A stretch of DNA of 64,000 nt from Burkholderia pyrrocinia (GTDB lineage Bacteria > Pseudomonadota > Gammaproteobacteria > Burkholderiales > Burkholderiaceae), in contig NZ_CP070978.1 in the NCBI RefSeq assembly GCF_018417535.1, forward strand, positions 2,914,001 to 2,978,000, written 5' to 3'. A program made the position numbers and the translations under genes. Under the pieces are notes generated by a model. The model did no database searches. It saw only the letters and a program-made list of their open reading frames with translations, and had not been told where the DNA came from. Of the stretch, positions 46,804 through 54,570 are shown piece by piece. The stretch's first letter is position 1; every line of letters starts with the position of its first letter.

Positions 46804-47091
46804 ATGCAGATCCATTTCACGAACGAGAAGCCTGAATATTCGGGGCGCGACCTGATGCTTGGGTTCACGGCGCTGGTCAATGGCGAGCGTGTCCAATGTC
46901 AGATCACCGCCGAGGCGCTGGAAGACCACTTCGGCGCGGCTTCGCCGCGCTTCGAGGACATGGTCGGCGCATTCGACCAGCACCGTGACCGCATCGAGGC
47001 GGCCGCACGGCGCCTGCTGTCGGAGACGCGCGCGCAATGCGTGACGCTGCGCAGCGGTTACGTTCGCTTCTATGAGGCGAACTGGCGTTGA
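46804..47091 (+). CDS. DUF1488-family small protein
   Basis: A 95-residue soluble protein. The strand 'LGFTALVNGERVQCQITAEA' and the helix 'FDQHRDRIEAAARRLL' match the DUF1488 outline found across Burkholderia. ATG 46804 is preferred to the upstream in-frame ATG 46750, which lies in a part that looks non-coding. No function is established for the family. Confidence 0.7.
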   Translation: MQIHFTNEKPEYSGRDLMLGFTALVNGERVQCQITAEALEDHFGAASPRFEDMVGAFDQHRDRIEAAARRLLSETRAQCVTLRSGYVRFYEANWR

Positions 47092-47116
47092 ACCGGACGA
47101 CCGGCCAGCGACGGAG

Positions 47117-47139
47117 CGGGCGCCGAATACCGGCGCCCG
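47117..47139. terminator. Hairpin after the DUF1488 gene
   Basis: CGGGCGCCG (47117-47125) pairs with CGGCGCCCG (47131-47139) around AATAC, 25 bp after the stop. The T-tract is weak (GTGTCGT). Confidence 0.6.
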
Positions 47140-47247
47140 TGTCGTATCGGCGCATGCTCATCCGGCTGCACGCTGACTGACGCCGCATGATGCGCGGTCG
47201 ATCCGATCGCCGTGCGGCGCGATGGCGTGCCCGTTGTTCCGTTTCAC

Positions 47248-48105
47248 TCAGTCCGCCCCGGTGATCGCATACGCGCCGGCTGTTTCGACGCTCGTTCGCG
47301 CGATGCGTGCGAAGCCCGTTTCGGCGAGGTGCATTCCCGCAATCAGCAGGTTGTGCGCAGCGGCCTCGGCGAGTGTCGCCGCGCGCGTCGCAATTGCCTG
47401 CGACGGATCGTGATCGAACGCGATCGAGACGTCCGGGCGAGCCACCTGAATCGGCGCGAAATGCACGAGATCGCCCCAGATCAGCAGGCGCTCGCCACGC
47501 GATTCGACGCGATAGCCCGTGTGGCCGGGCGTATGCCCCGGCAGCGGCACGGCGACGATGCCGGGCAGCACGCCGCCTGCTTCGACGGTACGCAGCCTGG
47601 CCCGATAGACGTCGAAAGTGTGCCGCGCGATCCGGAAATTGACGCGTGCTCGCTCATTTGCCCGATCGTACTGTTCATCGTCCAGCCAGAACGCGCGTTC
47701 CCGTTCGTGAATAACCACCTCCGCATCCGGAAAGGCCGGCTGCTCGCCCGTGTCGAGCAGGCCGCCGATGTGGTCGGGATGTGCGTGCGTCAGCAGGATC
47801 GTGTCGATGTCGCGCGCATCGATGCCGGCCTGCGACAGCGACGGAATCAGGCGCCCACCCCAGTTCCGGATGCCGCCGGCGCCGGCATCGACCAGCACGG
47901 TACGGCCGTTCCCGCGTATCACGTAGCAGTTGATGTTCACGTTGGACGGTGCGTGGATGCCCGCCCGGCGCATGATGCCGGCCGCGTCGTCGAGCGCGAT
48001 GTTCGACAGCAGGTCGAGGCCGGCCGTCAGCGTGCCGTCGCTGATCGCGGTGACAGTGAAATCGCCGATCGGGCGGGACGGGAAGCAGGGAAGCGGTTCG
48101 TTCAT
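47248..48105 (-). CDS. MBL-fold metallo-hydrolase
   Basis: A 285-residue hydrolase of the metallo-beta-lactamase fold. The zinc motif is 'LTHAHPDHIGG' (HxHxDH), with further ligands in 'LPGHTPGHTGY' and 'GDLVHF'. It resembles the quorum-quenching lactonase/AttM-like branch in layout but also many unspecific hydrolases. No signal peptide is visible. It starts just upstream of a rightward-to-leftward run with two small genes and may share a promoter with them. Confidence 0.88.
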   Translation of the reverse strand: MNEPLPCFPSRPIGDFTVTAISDGTLTAGLDLLSNIALDDAAGIMRRAGIHAPSNVNINCYVIRGNGRTVLVDAGAGGIRNWGGRLIPSLSQAGIDARDIDTILLTHAHPDHIGGLLDTGEQPAFPDAEVVIHERERAFWLDDEQYDRANERARVNFRIARHTFDVYRARLRTVEAGGVLPGIVAVPLPGHTPGHTGYRVESRGERLLIWGDLVHFAPIQVARPDVSIAFDHDPSQAIATRAATLAEAAAHNLLIAGMHLAETGFARIARTSVETAGAYAITGAD

Positions 48106-48108
48106 GGG

Positions 48109-48435
48109 TCAATGTCGGGCGTGTAGGTGGGCCGTGTCGTAGCCGAAGCAGCGGATGCGTGCGACGAATCCGGTGTGGCGGAGAATCTCGCGATCCAGTG
48201 CGGTCATGAATCGATCCATTAACTCAGTGGTGCGAAATGATTCGAGGCGGTAGCGGATCTCGGCGCTGACGGGATGTCCGCAGCCGTGCCTGACCGGGAT
48301 ATGAACGACATGGATCGTGCCGGGTGCGGCCCGCAACACGTCGGTGCAGAGGGTCGCGCAGGCCGACGAGAGCGCGTCGAGTGCGGCGTCCGACGGCATG
48401 CTTGCCGCGGGGATGAAAATCGTGACGCTGGGCAT
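48109..48435 (-). CDS. Tautomerase-like small protein
   Basis: A 108-residue protein that starts MPSVTIFIPAAS, so Pro would become the N-terminal residue after Met removal, as in the 4-oxalocrotonate tautomerase superfamily. An Arg-rich strand ('RYRLESFRT') could provide substrate-binding Arg residues. Length is between the short (62 aa) and long (130 aa) tautomerases. It lies 13 bp after the 48449 gene and 3 bp before the MBL gene start, so the three are probably an operon. The family call is tentative. Confidence 0.5.
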   Translation of the reverse strand: MPSVTIFIPAASMPSDAALDALSSACATLCTDVLRAAPGTIHVVHIPVRHGCGHPVSAEIRYRLESFRTTELMDRFMTALDREILRHTGFVARIRCFGYDTAHLHARH

Positions 48436-48448
48436 GGTCGCGCTCCCG

Positions 48449-48988
48449 TCAGCGTGCGGACGCCGGCGCCGGCGCGCTGACGAGTTGGTCACCCATCGGG
48501 GCGTAGAGCCGGATCGCGGCGTCGGACGGCCCGGACGCGAGCCGCGTCTGATCGTGCGCCAGGACGGCCAGCCAGCGACAGGCCGGCTGGCGGTCCAGCG
48601 CGATCGCGTGAATCGCGGTGGCGGAAATGCCCGATCGCGAGAATGGGGCAGCGTGGTCGCAAACGGCCAGCCACTGATCGCCGGACACGGTCGGCGCGGG
48701 TGCTGCGCTGTCGTACACGTTGCGTCGCCACTCGACGATATGCGGCTGCCAGCGCGCGAAATTGCCGCCGCCCTTGTCGCGATACTCGGCCGACGTCAGC
48801 ACGTCGGGGCTGTCGATCGTGTGAAGCGCGAGGTAGACGGGGCCGTCGCCGCCGAGGGCGCGAAAGCGTTGCGACGTGCGGAAGCCGGACACGGAGATCA
48901 GCGCCGGCAGTTTGATCCGGCTGTAGAAATCGTTCCACTCGGCTTCGGTGGCAAGGTCGGCGAAGCTGCATTCAACGACATAGATCAT
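48449..48988 (-). CDS. Ferredoxin-like-fold hypothetical protein (EthD/DUF4286-like)
   Basis: A 179-residue soluble protein. The first half reads as an alpha-beta dimeric barrel ('IYVVECSFADLATEAEWNDF', 'SGFRTSQRFRALGGDGP', 'LALHTIDSPDVLTSAEY'), similar to DUF4286/EthD proteins; the second half repeats a weaker version of the same layout. ATG 48988 is chosen because GGAGG lies 4 bases upstream; a GTG directly before it is possible. First gene of a probable operon with the tautomerase-like and MBL genes, divergent from a LysR gene. Confidence 0.6.
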   Translation of the reverse strand: MIYVVECSFADLATEAEWNDFYSRIKLPALISVSGFRTSQRFRALGGDGPVYLALHTIDSPDVLTSAEYRDKGGGNFARWQPHIVEWRRNVYDSAAPAPTVSGDQWLAVCDHAAPFSRSGISATAIHAIALDRQPACRWLAVLAHDQTRLASGPSDAAIRLYAPMGDQLVSAPAPASAR

Positions 48989-49152
48989 CACGCCTCCATG
49001 GGGAGCAAGCGGCCTTCGGGATCGATCGCCGCTCGACTGGTTGAGTTTTTGTCATGATAATCAGGCGACAGAGCGACGAAAAACGACAATTCGTCACCAT
49101 TCGTTGATATTTGATCAAGCTGAGCCCGACGACCGTCGGACCGGGAGCAATC

Positions 49153-50040
49153 GTGACGCGACGCAGGATTCCGAGCAATTCGGCATTGATGGCATTCGAG
49201 GCTGCGGCGCGGCACGGCAGCTTCGCGCGCGCTGCCGACGAACTGGCGTTGACGGAGGGGGCGATCAGCCGACAGATCGGCCGGCTGGAGACGTTTCTCG
49301 GCGTGGCGCTGTTCGAGCGTGTCGGCAACCGCGTTCGGGTTGCGCCGAACGGCGCGCGCTACGCGGCGCAGGTTCGCGAAGTGCTGGACCGGCTCGAGCG
49401 CGACAGCCAGTACATGATGGGGCAGCCCGGCGACGGCGGCAGCGTCGATATCGCCGTGACGCCGACGTTTGCGACGCGCTGGCTGATCCCGCGGCTCAAG
49501 CGGTTCCAGACGCAGCATCCGAACATCACGGTGCATTTCGCGGATCGCTCGGAGCCGTTCGTGCTGGCCGGCAGCGGATTCGATGCGGCGATTCACTTCG
49601 AGCATCCGGCCTGGGCCGGCATGCATACGTACCGGTTATGCGAGGAGGTGCTGGTGCCGGTGTGCCACCCGTCGCTGCTCGCGGGCGGGCATCCGGACGC
49701 GTTGCTGGGCCGACTGCCGCGCCTTCACAAGCGCCAGACGCCCGATGCGTGGTCGGCGTACGTGCAGGAGACGGGGTTGCCGGTGAGCAATCCGGCCGCC
49801 GGCGCGCGCTACGATCTTTACTCGATGCTGATCGCGGCGGCCGTGGCCGGGCTCGGCGTCGCGCTGGTGCCGCGGCTGTATGTCGACACCGAGATTGCGC
49901 AAGGGTTGCTCGCGGCGCCCTGGCCGGACGGTCGGGGCGTGGTCAAGCGTTTCTGTCTCGTGCTGCCCGAAGCGCTGGATCCGGGCGACGGGCCGCTGCA
50001 GACCTTTGCGCGCTGGGTGCTCGGGGAGGCGGATGCGTGA
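49153..50040 (+). CDS. LysR-family (GcvA-like) regulator
   Basis: A 295-residue LysR regulator of the GcvA/AmpR-like branch ('RRIPSNSALMAFEAAARHG', 'ALTEGAISRQIGRLETFLG'; 'VDIAVTPTFATRWLIPRL'). GTG 49153 is chosen because CGGGAG (49142-49147) lies 5 bases upstream; the frame is open to TTG 49111. It is divergent from the 48988-47248 run, which it probably controls. The ligand is unknown. Confidence 0.88.
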   Translation: MTRRRIPSNSALMAFEAAARHGSFARAADELALTEGAISRQIGRLETFLGVALFERVGNRVRVAPNGARYAAQVREVLDRLERDSQYMMGQPGDGGSVDIAVTPTFATRWLIPRLKRFQTQHPNITVHFADRSEPFVLAGSGFDAAIHFEHPAWAGMHTYRLCEEVLVPVCHPSLLAGGHPDALLGRLPRLHKRQTPDAWSAYVQETGLPVSNPAAGARYDLYSMLIAAAVAGLGVALVPRLYVDTEIAQGLLAAPWPDGRGVVKRFCLVLPEALDPGDGPLQTFARWVLGEADA

Positions 50041-50080
50041 TGCGTGATGCGGCGTCGTCCGCGCCGGGCGCATGCCCGAA

Positions 50081-50106
50081 CAAAAACGCCACCCGAAGGT
50101 GGCGTT
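50081..50106 (-). terminator. Intrinsic terminator of the purine permease gene
   Basis: AACGCCACC (50085-50093) pairs with GGTGGCGTT (50098-50106) around CGAA. On the minus strand the stem is followed by TTTTTG. It lies between convergent stops and serves mainly the permease gene. Confidence 0.85.
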
Positions 50107-50137
50107 GCTCATCGCGCATCGCGCCGAAGCGCGTCCG

Positions 50138-51439
50138 TCATTCGCTGCCGAGATAGAAGAAGCGGAACAGGAACACGGCCGCGATGATCCACACGACCGG
50201 CTTGACCGTGCGGGCCTGGCCCGTCAGCAGCTTGAGGCCACCGTACGCGATGAAGCCGAACGCGACGCCGTTCGCGATCGAGTACGTGAACGGCATCAGC
50301 AGCGCGGTCAGCGCGGCCGGTACGGCTTCCGTCGCATCGTCCCAAGGCACGTCGACCATCTCGCGCAGCATCAGGCACGACACGTACAGCAGCGCGGGCG
50401 CGGTCGCATAGCCCGGTACGACGCCGGCGAGCGGCGCGATGAACAGGCACGCGAGGAACAGCACCGCGACGGTGATCGCCGTCATGCCCGTGCGGCCGCC
50501 GGCCTGTACGCCCGATGCGCTTTCGATATACGCGGTGGTCGACGACGTGCCGAGCACCGAACCCGCGACGATCGCCGTGCTGTCGGCGAGCAGTGCCTTG
50601 TTCAGGCGGTTCATCTTGCCTTCGACGAGCAGGCCCGCGCGGTTCGCGACGCCCATCAGCGTACCCGTCGCGTCGAACAGCTCGACGAGGAAGAACACGA
50701 GGATCACGTTGATGATGCCGGTCGACAGCGCGGCGCGGATGTCGAGCTTGAACAGCGTCGCGTCGATCGACGGCGGCGCGGAGAACACGCCGTGGAACTG
50801 GTTGTCGCCGAAGAAGAACGACAGGATCGTGACGCCGATGATGCCGATCAGGATCGCGCCGCGCACGCGCAGGTGGTCGAGCGTGACGATCGTGAAGAAG
50901 CCGACGATCGCGAGGATCGTGTCGTGCTTGTGCAGGTCGCCGAGCGTGACGAGCGTGGCCGGGCTGCCGACGATCACGCCCGACGTCTTCAGCGAGATGA
51001 TGCCGAGGAACAGGCCGATGCCGGCGGTGATCGAGATCCGCAGCGATTTCGGAATGCCGTTGACGATCGCCTCGCGCACGCGGAACAGCGTGACGAGCAG
51101 GAACAGGCAGCCGGAGATGAACACCGCGCCGAGCGCGGCCTGCCACGTGAAGCCCATCCCCTTGACGACCGTGTACGCGAAATACGCGTTCAGGCCCATG
51201 CCGGGCGCGCACGCGATCGGGTAGTTCGCGTAGAGCCCCATGATGATCGATGCCAGCGCCGCGACGAGGCAGGTCGCGACGAACACGGATTCCTTCGGCA
51301 TGCCGGCGTCGCCGAGGATCGCGGGGTTGACGAAGATGATGTAGGCCATCGTCAGGAACGTGGTGACGCCCGCGAGTATTTCGGTGCGGAAGTCGGTGCC
51401 GGCTTCAGCGAAGCCGAAATACCGCTTGATGGATTCCAT
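50138..51439 (-). CDS. AzgA-type purine (hypoxanthine/guanine/adenine) permease
   Basis: A 433-residue inner-membrane protein with 12-14 hydrophobic spans. The start 'RYFGFAEAGTDFRTEILAGV' and 'GMGLNAYFAYTVVKGMGFTW' are typical of the AzgA group of purine transporters, as are 'VFFLVELFDATGTLMGVANR' and 'VLGTSSTTAYIESASGVQ'. It takes up purine bases by proton symport in studied relatives. A terminator follows. I see no purine riboswitch in the leader, which agrees with other beta-proteobacteria. Confidence 0.92.
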   Translation of the reverse strand: MESIKRYFGFAEAGTDFRTEILAGVTTFLTMAYIIFVNPAILGDAGMPKESVFVATCLVAALASIIMGLYANYPIACAPGMGLNAYFAYTVVKGMGFTWQAALGAVFISGCLFLLVTLFRVREAIVNGIPKSLRISITAGIGLFLGIISLKTSGVIVGSPATLVTLGDLHKHDTILAIVGFFTIVTLDHLRVRGAILIGIIGVTILSFFFGDNQFHGVFSAPPSIDATLFKLDIRAALSTGIINVILVFFLVELFDATGTLMGVANRAGLLVEGKMNRLNKALLADSTAIVAGSVLGTSSTTAYIESASGVQAGGRTGMTAITVAVLFLACLFIAPLAGVVPGYATAPALLYVSCLMLREMVDVPWDDATEAVPAALTALLMPFTYSIANGVAFGFIAYGGLKLLTGQARTVKPVVWIIAAVFLFRFFYLGSE

Positions 51440-52203
51440 GAAGGCGTTTCTCCGGTCGGGTTGTCGTGTTGCTTGTTGTGCCGAATTGTTGTAAAGGCAG
51501 CGCGCGGCCGGCGTACTGTAACCAGCCACTATTGCCCGGCTATCGGCGGATTGTAATAGCGCGGATAGCTCGGACGATATAGTTGGAGGGCACGATCGAC
51601 TGCCTGCGCGCGAACGGTCTGGCAGCCCGGTCGCGCGACGAAGGCGCGCATTTTACCGGTTCGGGCGGAACGGGCAGGCGGAAAGGGTAAAAAAACGGGA
51701 GCGTGACGAACCGGCGGGGCCGGCCGATGCGTGCGCAACGGCATGCGGGCCACATTGCGCGCGGCCGGTACGCGATGACATCCGACTGAAACGGAGCGCC
51801 CGCATGCTGCACGAACGCGGTGCAGGCATCGCATGCGGGCGAACCCGCGTGCGTGGCCGGTGCGAGAGCGCAGCGGCGTGCAGCGGCCATTCGTCAGTCC
51901 AGGCGGTTGCAGATATCGGGCTATCCTGCGCCGAAGCCATCCCGTCCGCAACTGTCATTTCGCGATGCGGAGGCGACTGTGGTTTCTGTGTAAAAGATTG
52001 CAAGACCCCATCGCATAAACCGGCAAGTCTTTCTAGGATAGATACACCGCGCATGCACACGCCGGCCAGTAATTGCCGACGCGGGGGAGTCGCAGTCCGT
52101 GCAGGTCAGGCGGTGAAGTGCGGTCAAGGCCGTTGCGCGTTCGGGCAGGCACGGCCGATTGCGATTGCCCGATGCGGGTTCGTCCGTAATCACGGAGGTC
52201 AGC
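51440..52203. other. Long intergenic region without a convincing gene
   Basis: About 760 bp between the permease promoter and a small rightward gene. All frames are short or have atypical codon use. The stretch 51950-52040 is less GC-rich and could hold a promoter reading to the right. No repeat or tRNA-like structure was recognised. Confidence 0.4.
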
Positions 52204-52482
52204 ATGTTGAACTGGATCAGCCGTTGGGCTATGCGACACGCCCCCACGCCGGAAAAAACCGCTGCGTCGATGCTCGTGACGGCGCGCATGGAACTGTTCA
52301 CAGCCGAACAGCGCGTCATCGATGCGAAATTACAGGCGGATTACTGGCGCACACGTGTGTCATTCCTCGAGGAGGTGCAGAAGCAGGGCATCGATCCGTG
52401 GGTGACCTCGCAGGCTGCGCAACGTCCCGAGCTCGATTCAACTCCCCGAGGCACGGGCCCGCGTCTCGCCGCCAGCACCTGA
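52204..52482 (+). CDS. Small helical hypothetical protein
   Basis: A 92-residue protein. GGAGG lies 6 bases before ATG 52204. Residues 20-65 form a long amphipathic helix with heptad character ('MELFTAEQRVIDAKLQADYW') and could be a coiled coil. It is similar in style to small DUF3563- or conserved hypothetical Burkholderia proteins, but no family was fixed. No signal peptide. Confidence 0.55.
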   Translation: MLNWISRWAMRHAPTPEKTAASMLVTARMELFTAEQRVIDAKLQADYWRTRVSFLEEVQKQGIDPWVTSQAAQRPELDSTPRGTGPRLAAST

Positions 52483-52642
52483 TGCATCTGCTGCATCCGG
52501 TGGCTGCGCACGGCGCGCGATCGCTCGCGGCACGCATTGGCGAGCCGCGTCATTCGATGCGCACCTGCGGCGCGTTGCGCCGCGGGTGCGTCCGTTTCCG
52601 GTCGTGGCCGTTCCGCGTTTCGCGCGCGTGACGGCGCGCCGA

Positions 52643-53017
52643 TCATCCACTCCTTCTCCATACCCCGACGAGCAAACGTTGCACTTGCGCGAGCGTGCGC
52701 TTGAAGCGCTCGCCGCGCCGCACGTAGGCGGTCGTGATCGTCGCTTCGGCCGCTCGGTCGGCATCGGTGCCGAGCCAGATGCGCTCGCCGCGTGCGATGC
52801 GCAGCACGTCGCCGGGCTGCACCCAGTAGTCGTCGACGCTCGGCGGGCGCGTGATCCACAGCGCCGCGCCGTGCGCGCGGATCTCCGCGTCTTGCGGCGC
52901 GCGCCAGGTCATCGTCGTGCGCGGCGCGACCGCGAAACGGATCACGACAGTCGGTAACGCGATCGTGCCGGCGCGGCGCCGATCGGGACGGTCAAACAGT
53001 TGGCTTGCCTGGTCCAT
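52643..53017 (-). CDS. DUF2917-family protein
   Basis: A 124-residue soluble protein with the DUF2917 core: 'ALWITRPPSVDDYWVQPGDV', then 'RIARGERIWLG'. ATG 53017 is chosen because GGAG lies 6 bases upstream; ATG 53029 is possible. The family has a small cupin-like beta fold; its function is not established. Confidence 0.75.
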   Translation of the reverse strand: MDQASQLFDRPDRRRAGTIALPTVVIRFAVAPRTTMTWRAPQDAEIRAHGAALWITRPPSVDDYWVQPGDVLRIARGERIWLGTDADRAAEATITTAYVRRGERFKRTLAQVQRLLVGVWRRSG

Positions 53018-53061
53018 CGTCTGCTCCATTCAGTGAGCCGGACGGATGACGCGCACCAGAA

Positions 53062-53094
53062 CAAAAAGGCCTCATCCGTTTCCGGCGAGGCCTT
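53062..53094 (-). terminator. Intrinsic terminator after the 95-residue gene
   Basis: AAGGCCTC (53066-53073) pairs with GAGGCCTT (53087-53094). On the minus strand TTTTTG follows the stem. It ends the leftward transcription unit whose last gene stops at 53269. Confidence 0.75.
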
Positions 53095-53268
53095 GTGTGA
53101 CATGCGGTACTGCTCGATTGCTAACGCACAAGCGCCTCCCGTGATCCATTCTTTCGAATGTTCACCGGGCAATGATTCGCGATGGCGATGAGCTTGAACG
53201 TAGGCATGCGAACGAGTTTGTCTTCGTGGTGCGGCGTTGTCAACGACAATTTTCGAGATGCGTGGCGG

Positions 53269-53556
53269 TTACGCGTCGCGTTGCGCGAGCCCGTTCACGA
53301 GCAGTTCGGACAGCAGGCCCGTCATCCCTTCGGGATGCGTGGCCGCGCGCGCCTTGATCTGCTCGACGAGTTCGGCGTTGAGCTTGCACGCGAACGGCAC
53401 GAGCCCCTGTTCCTGGTCGAGCTTGCGCTGCGCGCGGCGGTCGAGCTTTGCCGTGTCTTCGGCGCCCTTGCCGAAACGGGCGGCGCCCGACTGCTTCATC
53501 GCTTGCGTCAGCTTGAGCGCCTTGTTCTTTTCGAGATCGGTTTTCTTCATGGCCAT
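53269..53556 (-). CDS. Small basic hypothetical protein
   Basis: A 95-residue Lys/Ala/Arg-rich protein ('MAMKKTDLEKNKALKLTQAM'). GGAGG at 53564-53568 lies 7 bases before ATG 53556. The C-terminal part ('LVPFACKLNAELVEQIKARA', 'GMTGLLSELLVNGLAQ') looks like a ribbon-helix-helix DNA-binding domain of the kind found in plasmid and antitoxin proteins, but no toxin gene is adjacent. Function is unproven. Confidence 0.6.
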   Translation of the reverse strand: MAMKKTDLEKNKALKLTQAMKQSGAARFGKGAEDTAKLDRRAQRKLDQEQGLVPFACKLNAELVEQIKARAATHPEGMTGLLSELLVNGLAQRDA

Positions 53557-53634
53557 CGCGGCACCTCCGGGAAATGAAGCCGCGATTGTACGCATTTCGG
53601 CGGGCGCCGCCCGCCGCGCCCGCCGGAAACCCGG

Positions 53635-54540
53635 TTACGCACCCTTCGTCGTGCCCCAGTTGCCGCCGTGCGCGGCCGCCTGCGCGGCCGGCGAGCGTGC
53701 GAGGTAGGCAAGCGCCTGCTCGGTCGAGCCTTCGTGGTGCGGCGTATAGCTCGGCTTGAAATAGCGCAGCGCCGCGCCGATCACCTTCCAGAACGACGGC
53801 AGGTGCCCGCGCCGCGAACCCTGCCACCACGCGAGCGCGAAGCCCGGGTAGCGGCCGGCCGCCGGGTCGCGCTTGTACATGAACTTCGCGCCGGTCGTGA
53901 TGTAGTAGAGCAGCAGCAGGATCACGAACGCCATGTGCACGCAGCGCTCCGCGTAGGTGCCGCCCAGGTGCCGGTAGATGTCGAACGCGACGGTGCGATG
54001 CTCGACTTCCTCGGCACCGTGCCAGCGCAGCAGGTCGACCATCGTCGGGTCGGCACGGCCTTCGTCGAGCCCGTGTGCGTTGAGCACCCAGTTGCCGAGA
54101 TAGCCGAAGAAATGCTCGAGCGACGCGATCACCGCGAGCTGCTGTCGCAGCCAGAATCGCGTATGACCGATCTTCAGCCCGAGCGGCTGTTCGCCGAGCA
54201 CGCGCGTGAACAGCCGGTTGAGCTTCTGCGTGAACGGCTTCGTGTCGATGCCGTGCCGGTCGTAGTAGTGCTTGAGCACGCCGCCGTGCGAACGCGAATG
54301 CACGGCTTCCTGCCGCAGGAAGCCTTCGGCCTCGTCGCGCAGGCGCGCATCGGCGATCAGCGGCAGCGCCTTGTTGTACACGCGGCAGAACCACAGCTCG
54401 CCTTCCGGGAACAGCAGGTTCAGCGTGTTGATGATGTGGGTGCTGCCCGGATCGTTCGGCACCCAGGTAATCGGCGTGTCGCTGAAGTCGAACTTCACGT
54501 GCCGGGCCTTGATCTTGTGGTAATCGGCGGTAGCGCTCAT
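53635..54540 (-). CDS. Predicted metal-dependent hydrolase (PF10118 type)
   Basis: A 301-residue all-helical protein of the ferritin-like 'predicted metal-dependent hydrolase' family. Carboxylate/His metal ligands are visible as 'RDEAEGFLRQEAVHSRSHG' and 'HGAEEVEHRTVAFDIY'. One hydrophobic stretch (MAFVILLLLYYITTGAKFM) suggests membrane contact. It is the last gene of an operon with a hydrolase-SDR fusion and an M24 peptidase homologue. Roles in lipid or sterol-like substrate use have been suggested for relatives; none is shown here. Confidence 0.85.
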   Translation of the reverse strand: MSATADYHKIKARHVKFDFSDTPITWVPNDPGSTHIINTLNLLFPEGELWFCRVYNKALPLIADARLRDEAEGFLRQEAVHSRSHGGVLKHYYDRHGIDTKPFTQKLNRLFTRVLGEQPLGLKIGHTRFWLRQQLAVIASLEHFFGYLGNWVLNAHGLDEGRADPTMVDLLRWHGAEEVEHRTVAFDIYRHLGGTYAERCVHMAFVILLLLYYITTGAKFMYKRDPAAGRYPGFALAWWQGSRRGHLPSFWKVIGAALRYFKPSYTPHHEGSTEQALAYLARSPAAQAAAHGGNWGTTKGA

Positions 54541-54570
54541 CTGTGTCTCCGTGTGCGGCGTCATGCGCCG

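Noticed and set aside
51440..52203. Purine riboswitch in front of the permease gene
   Set aside because: No conserved P1-J-loop pattern of purine riboswitches could be found, and they are not expected in Burkholderia.
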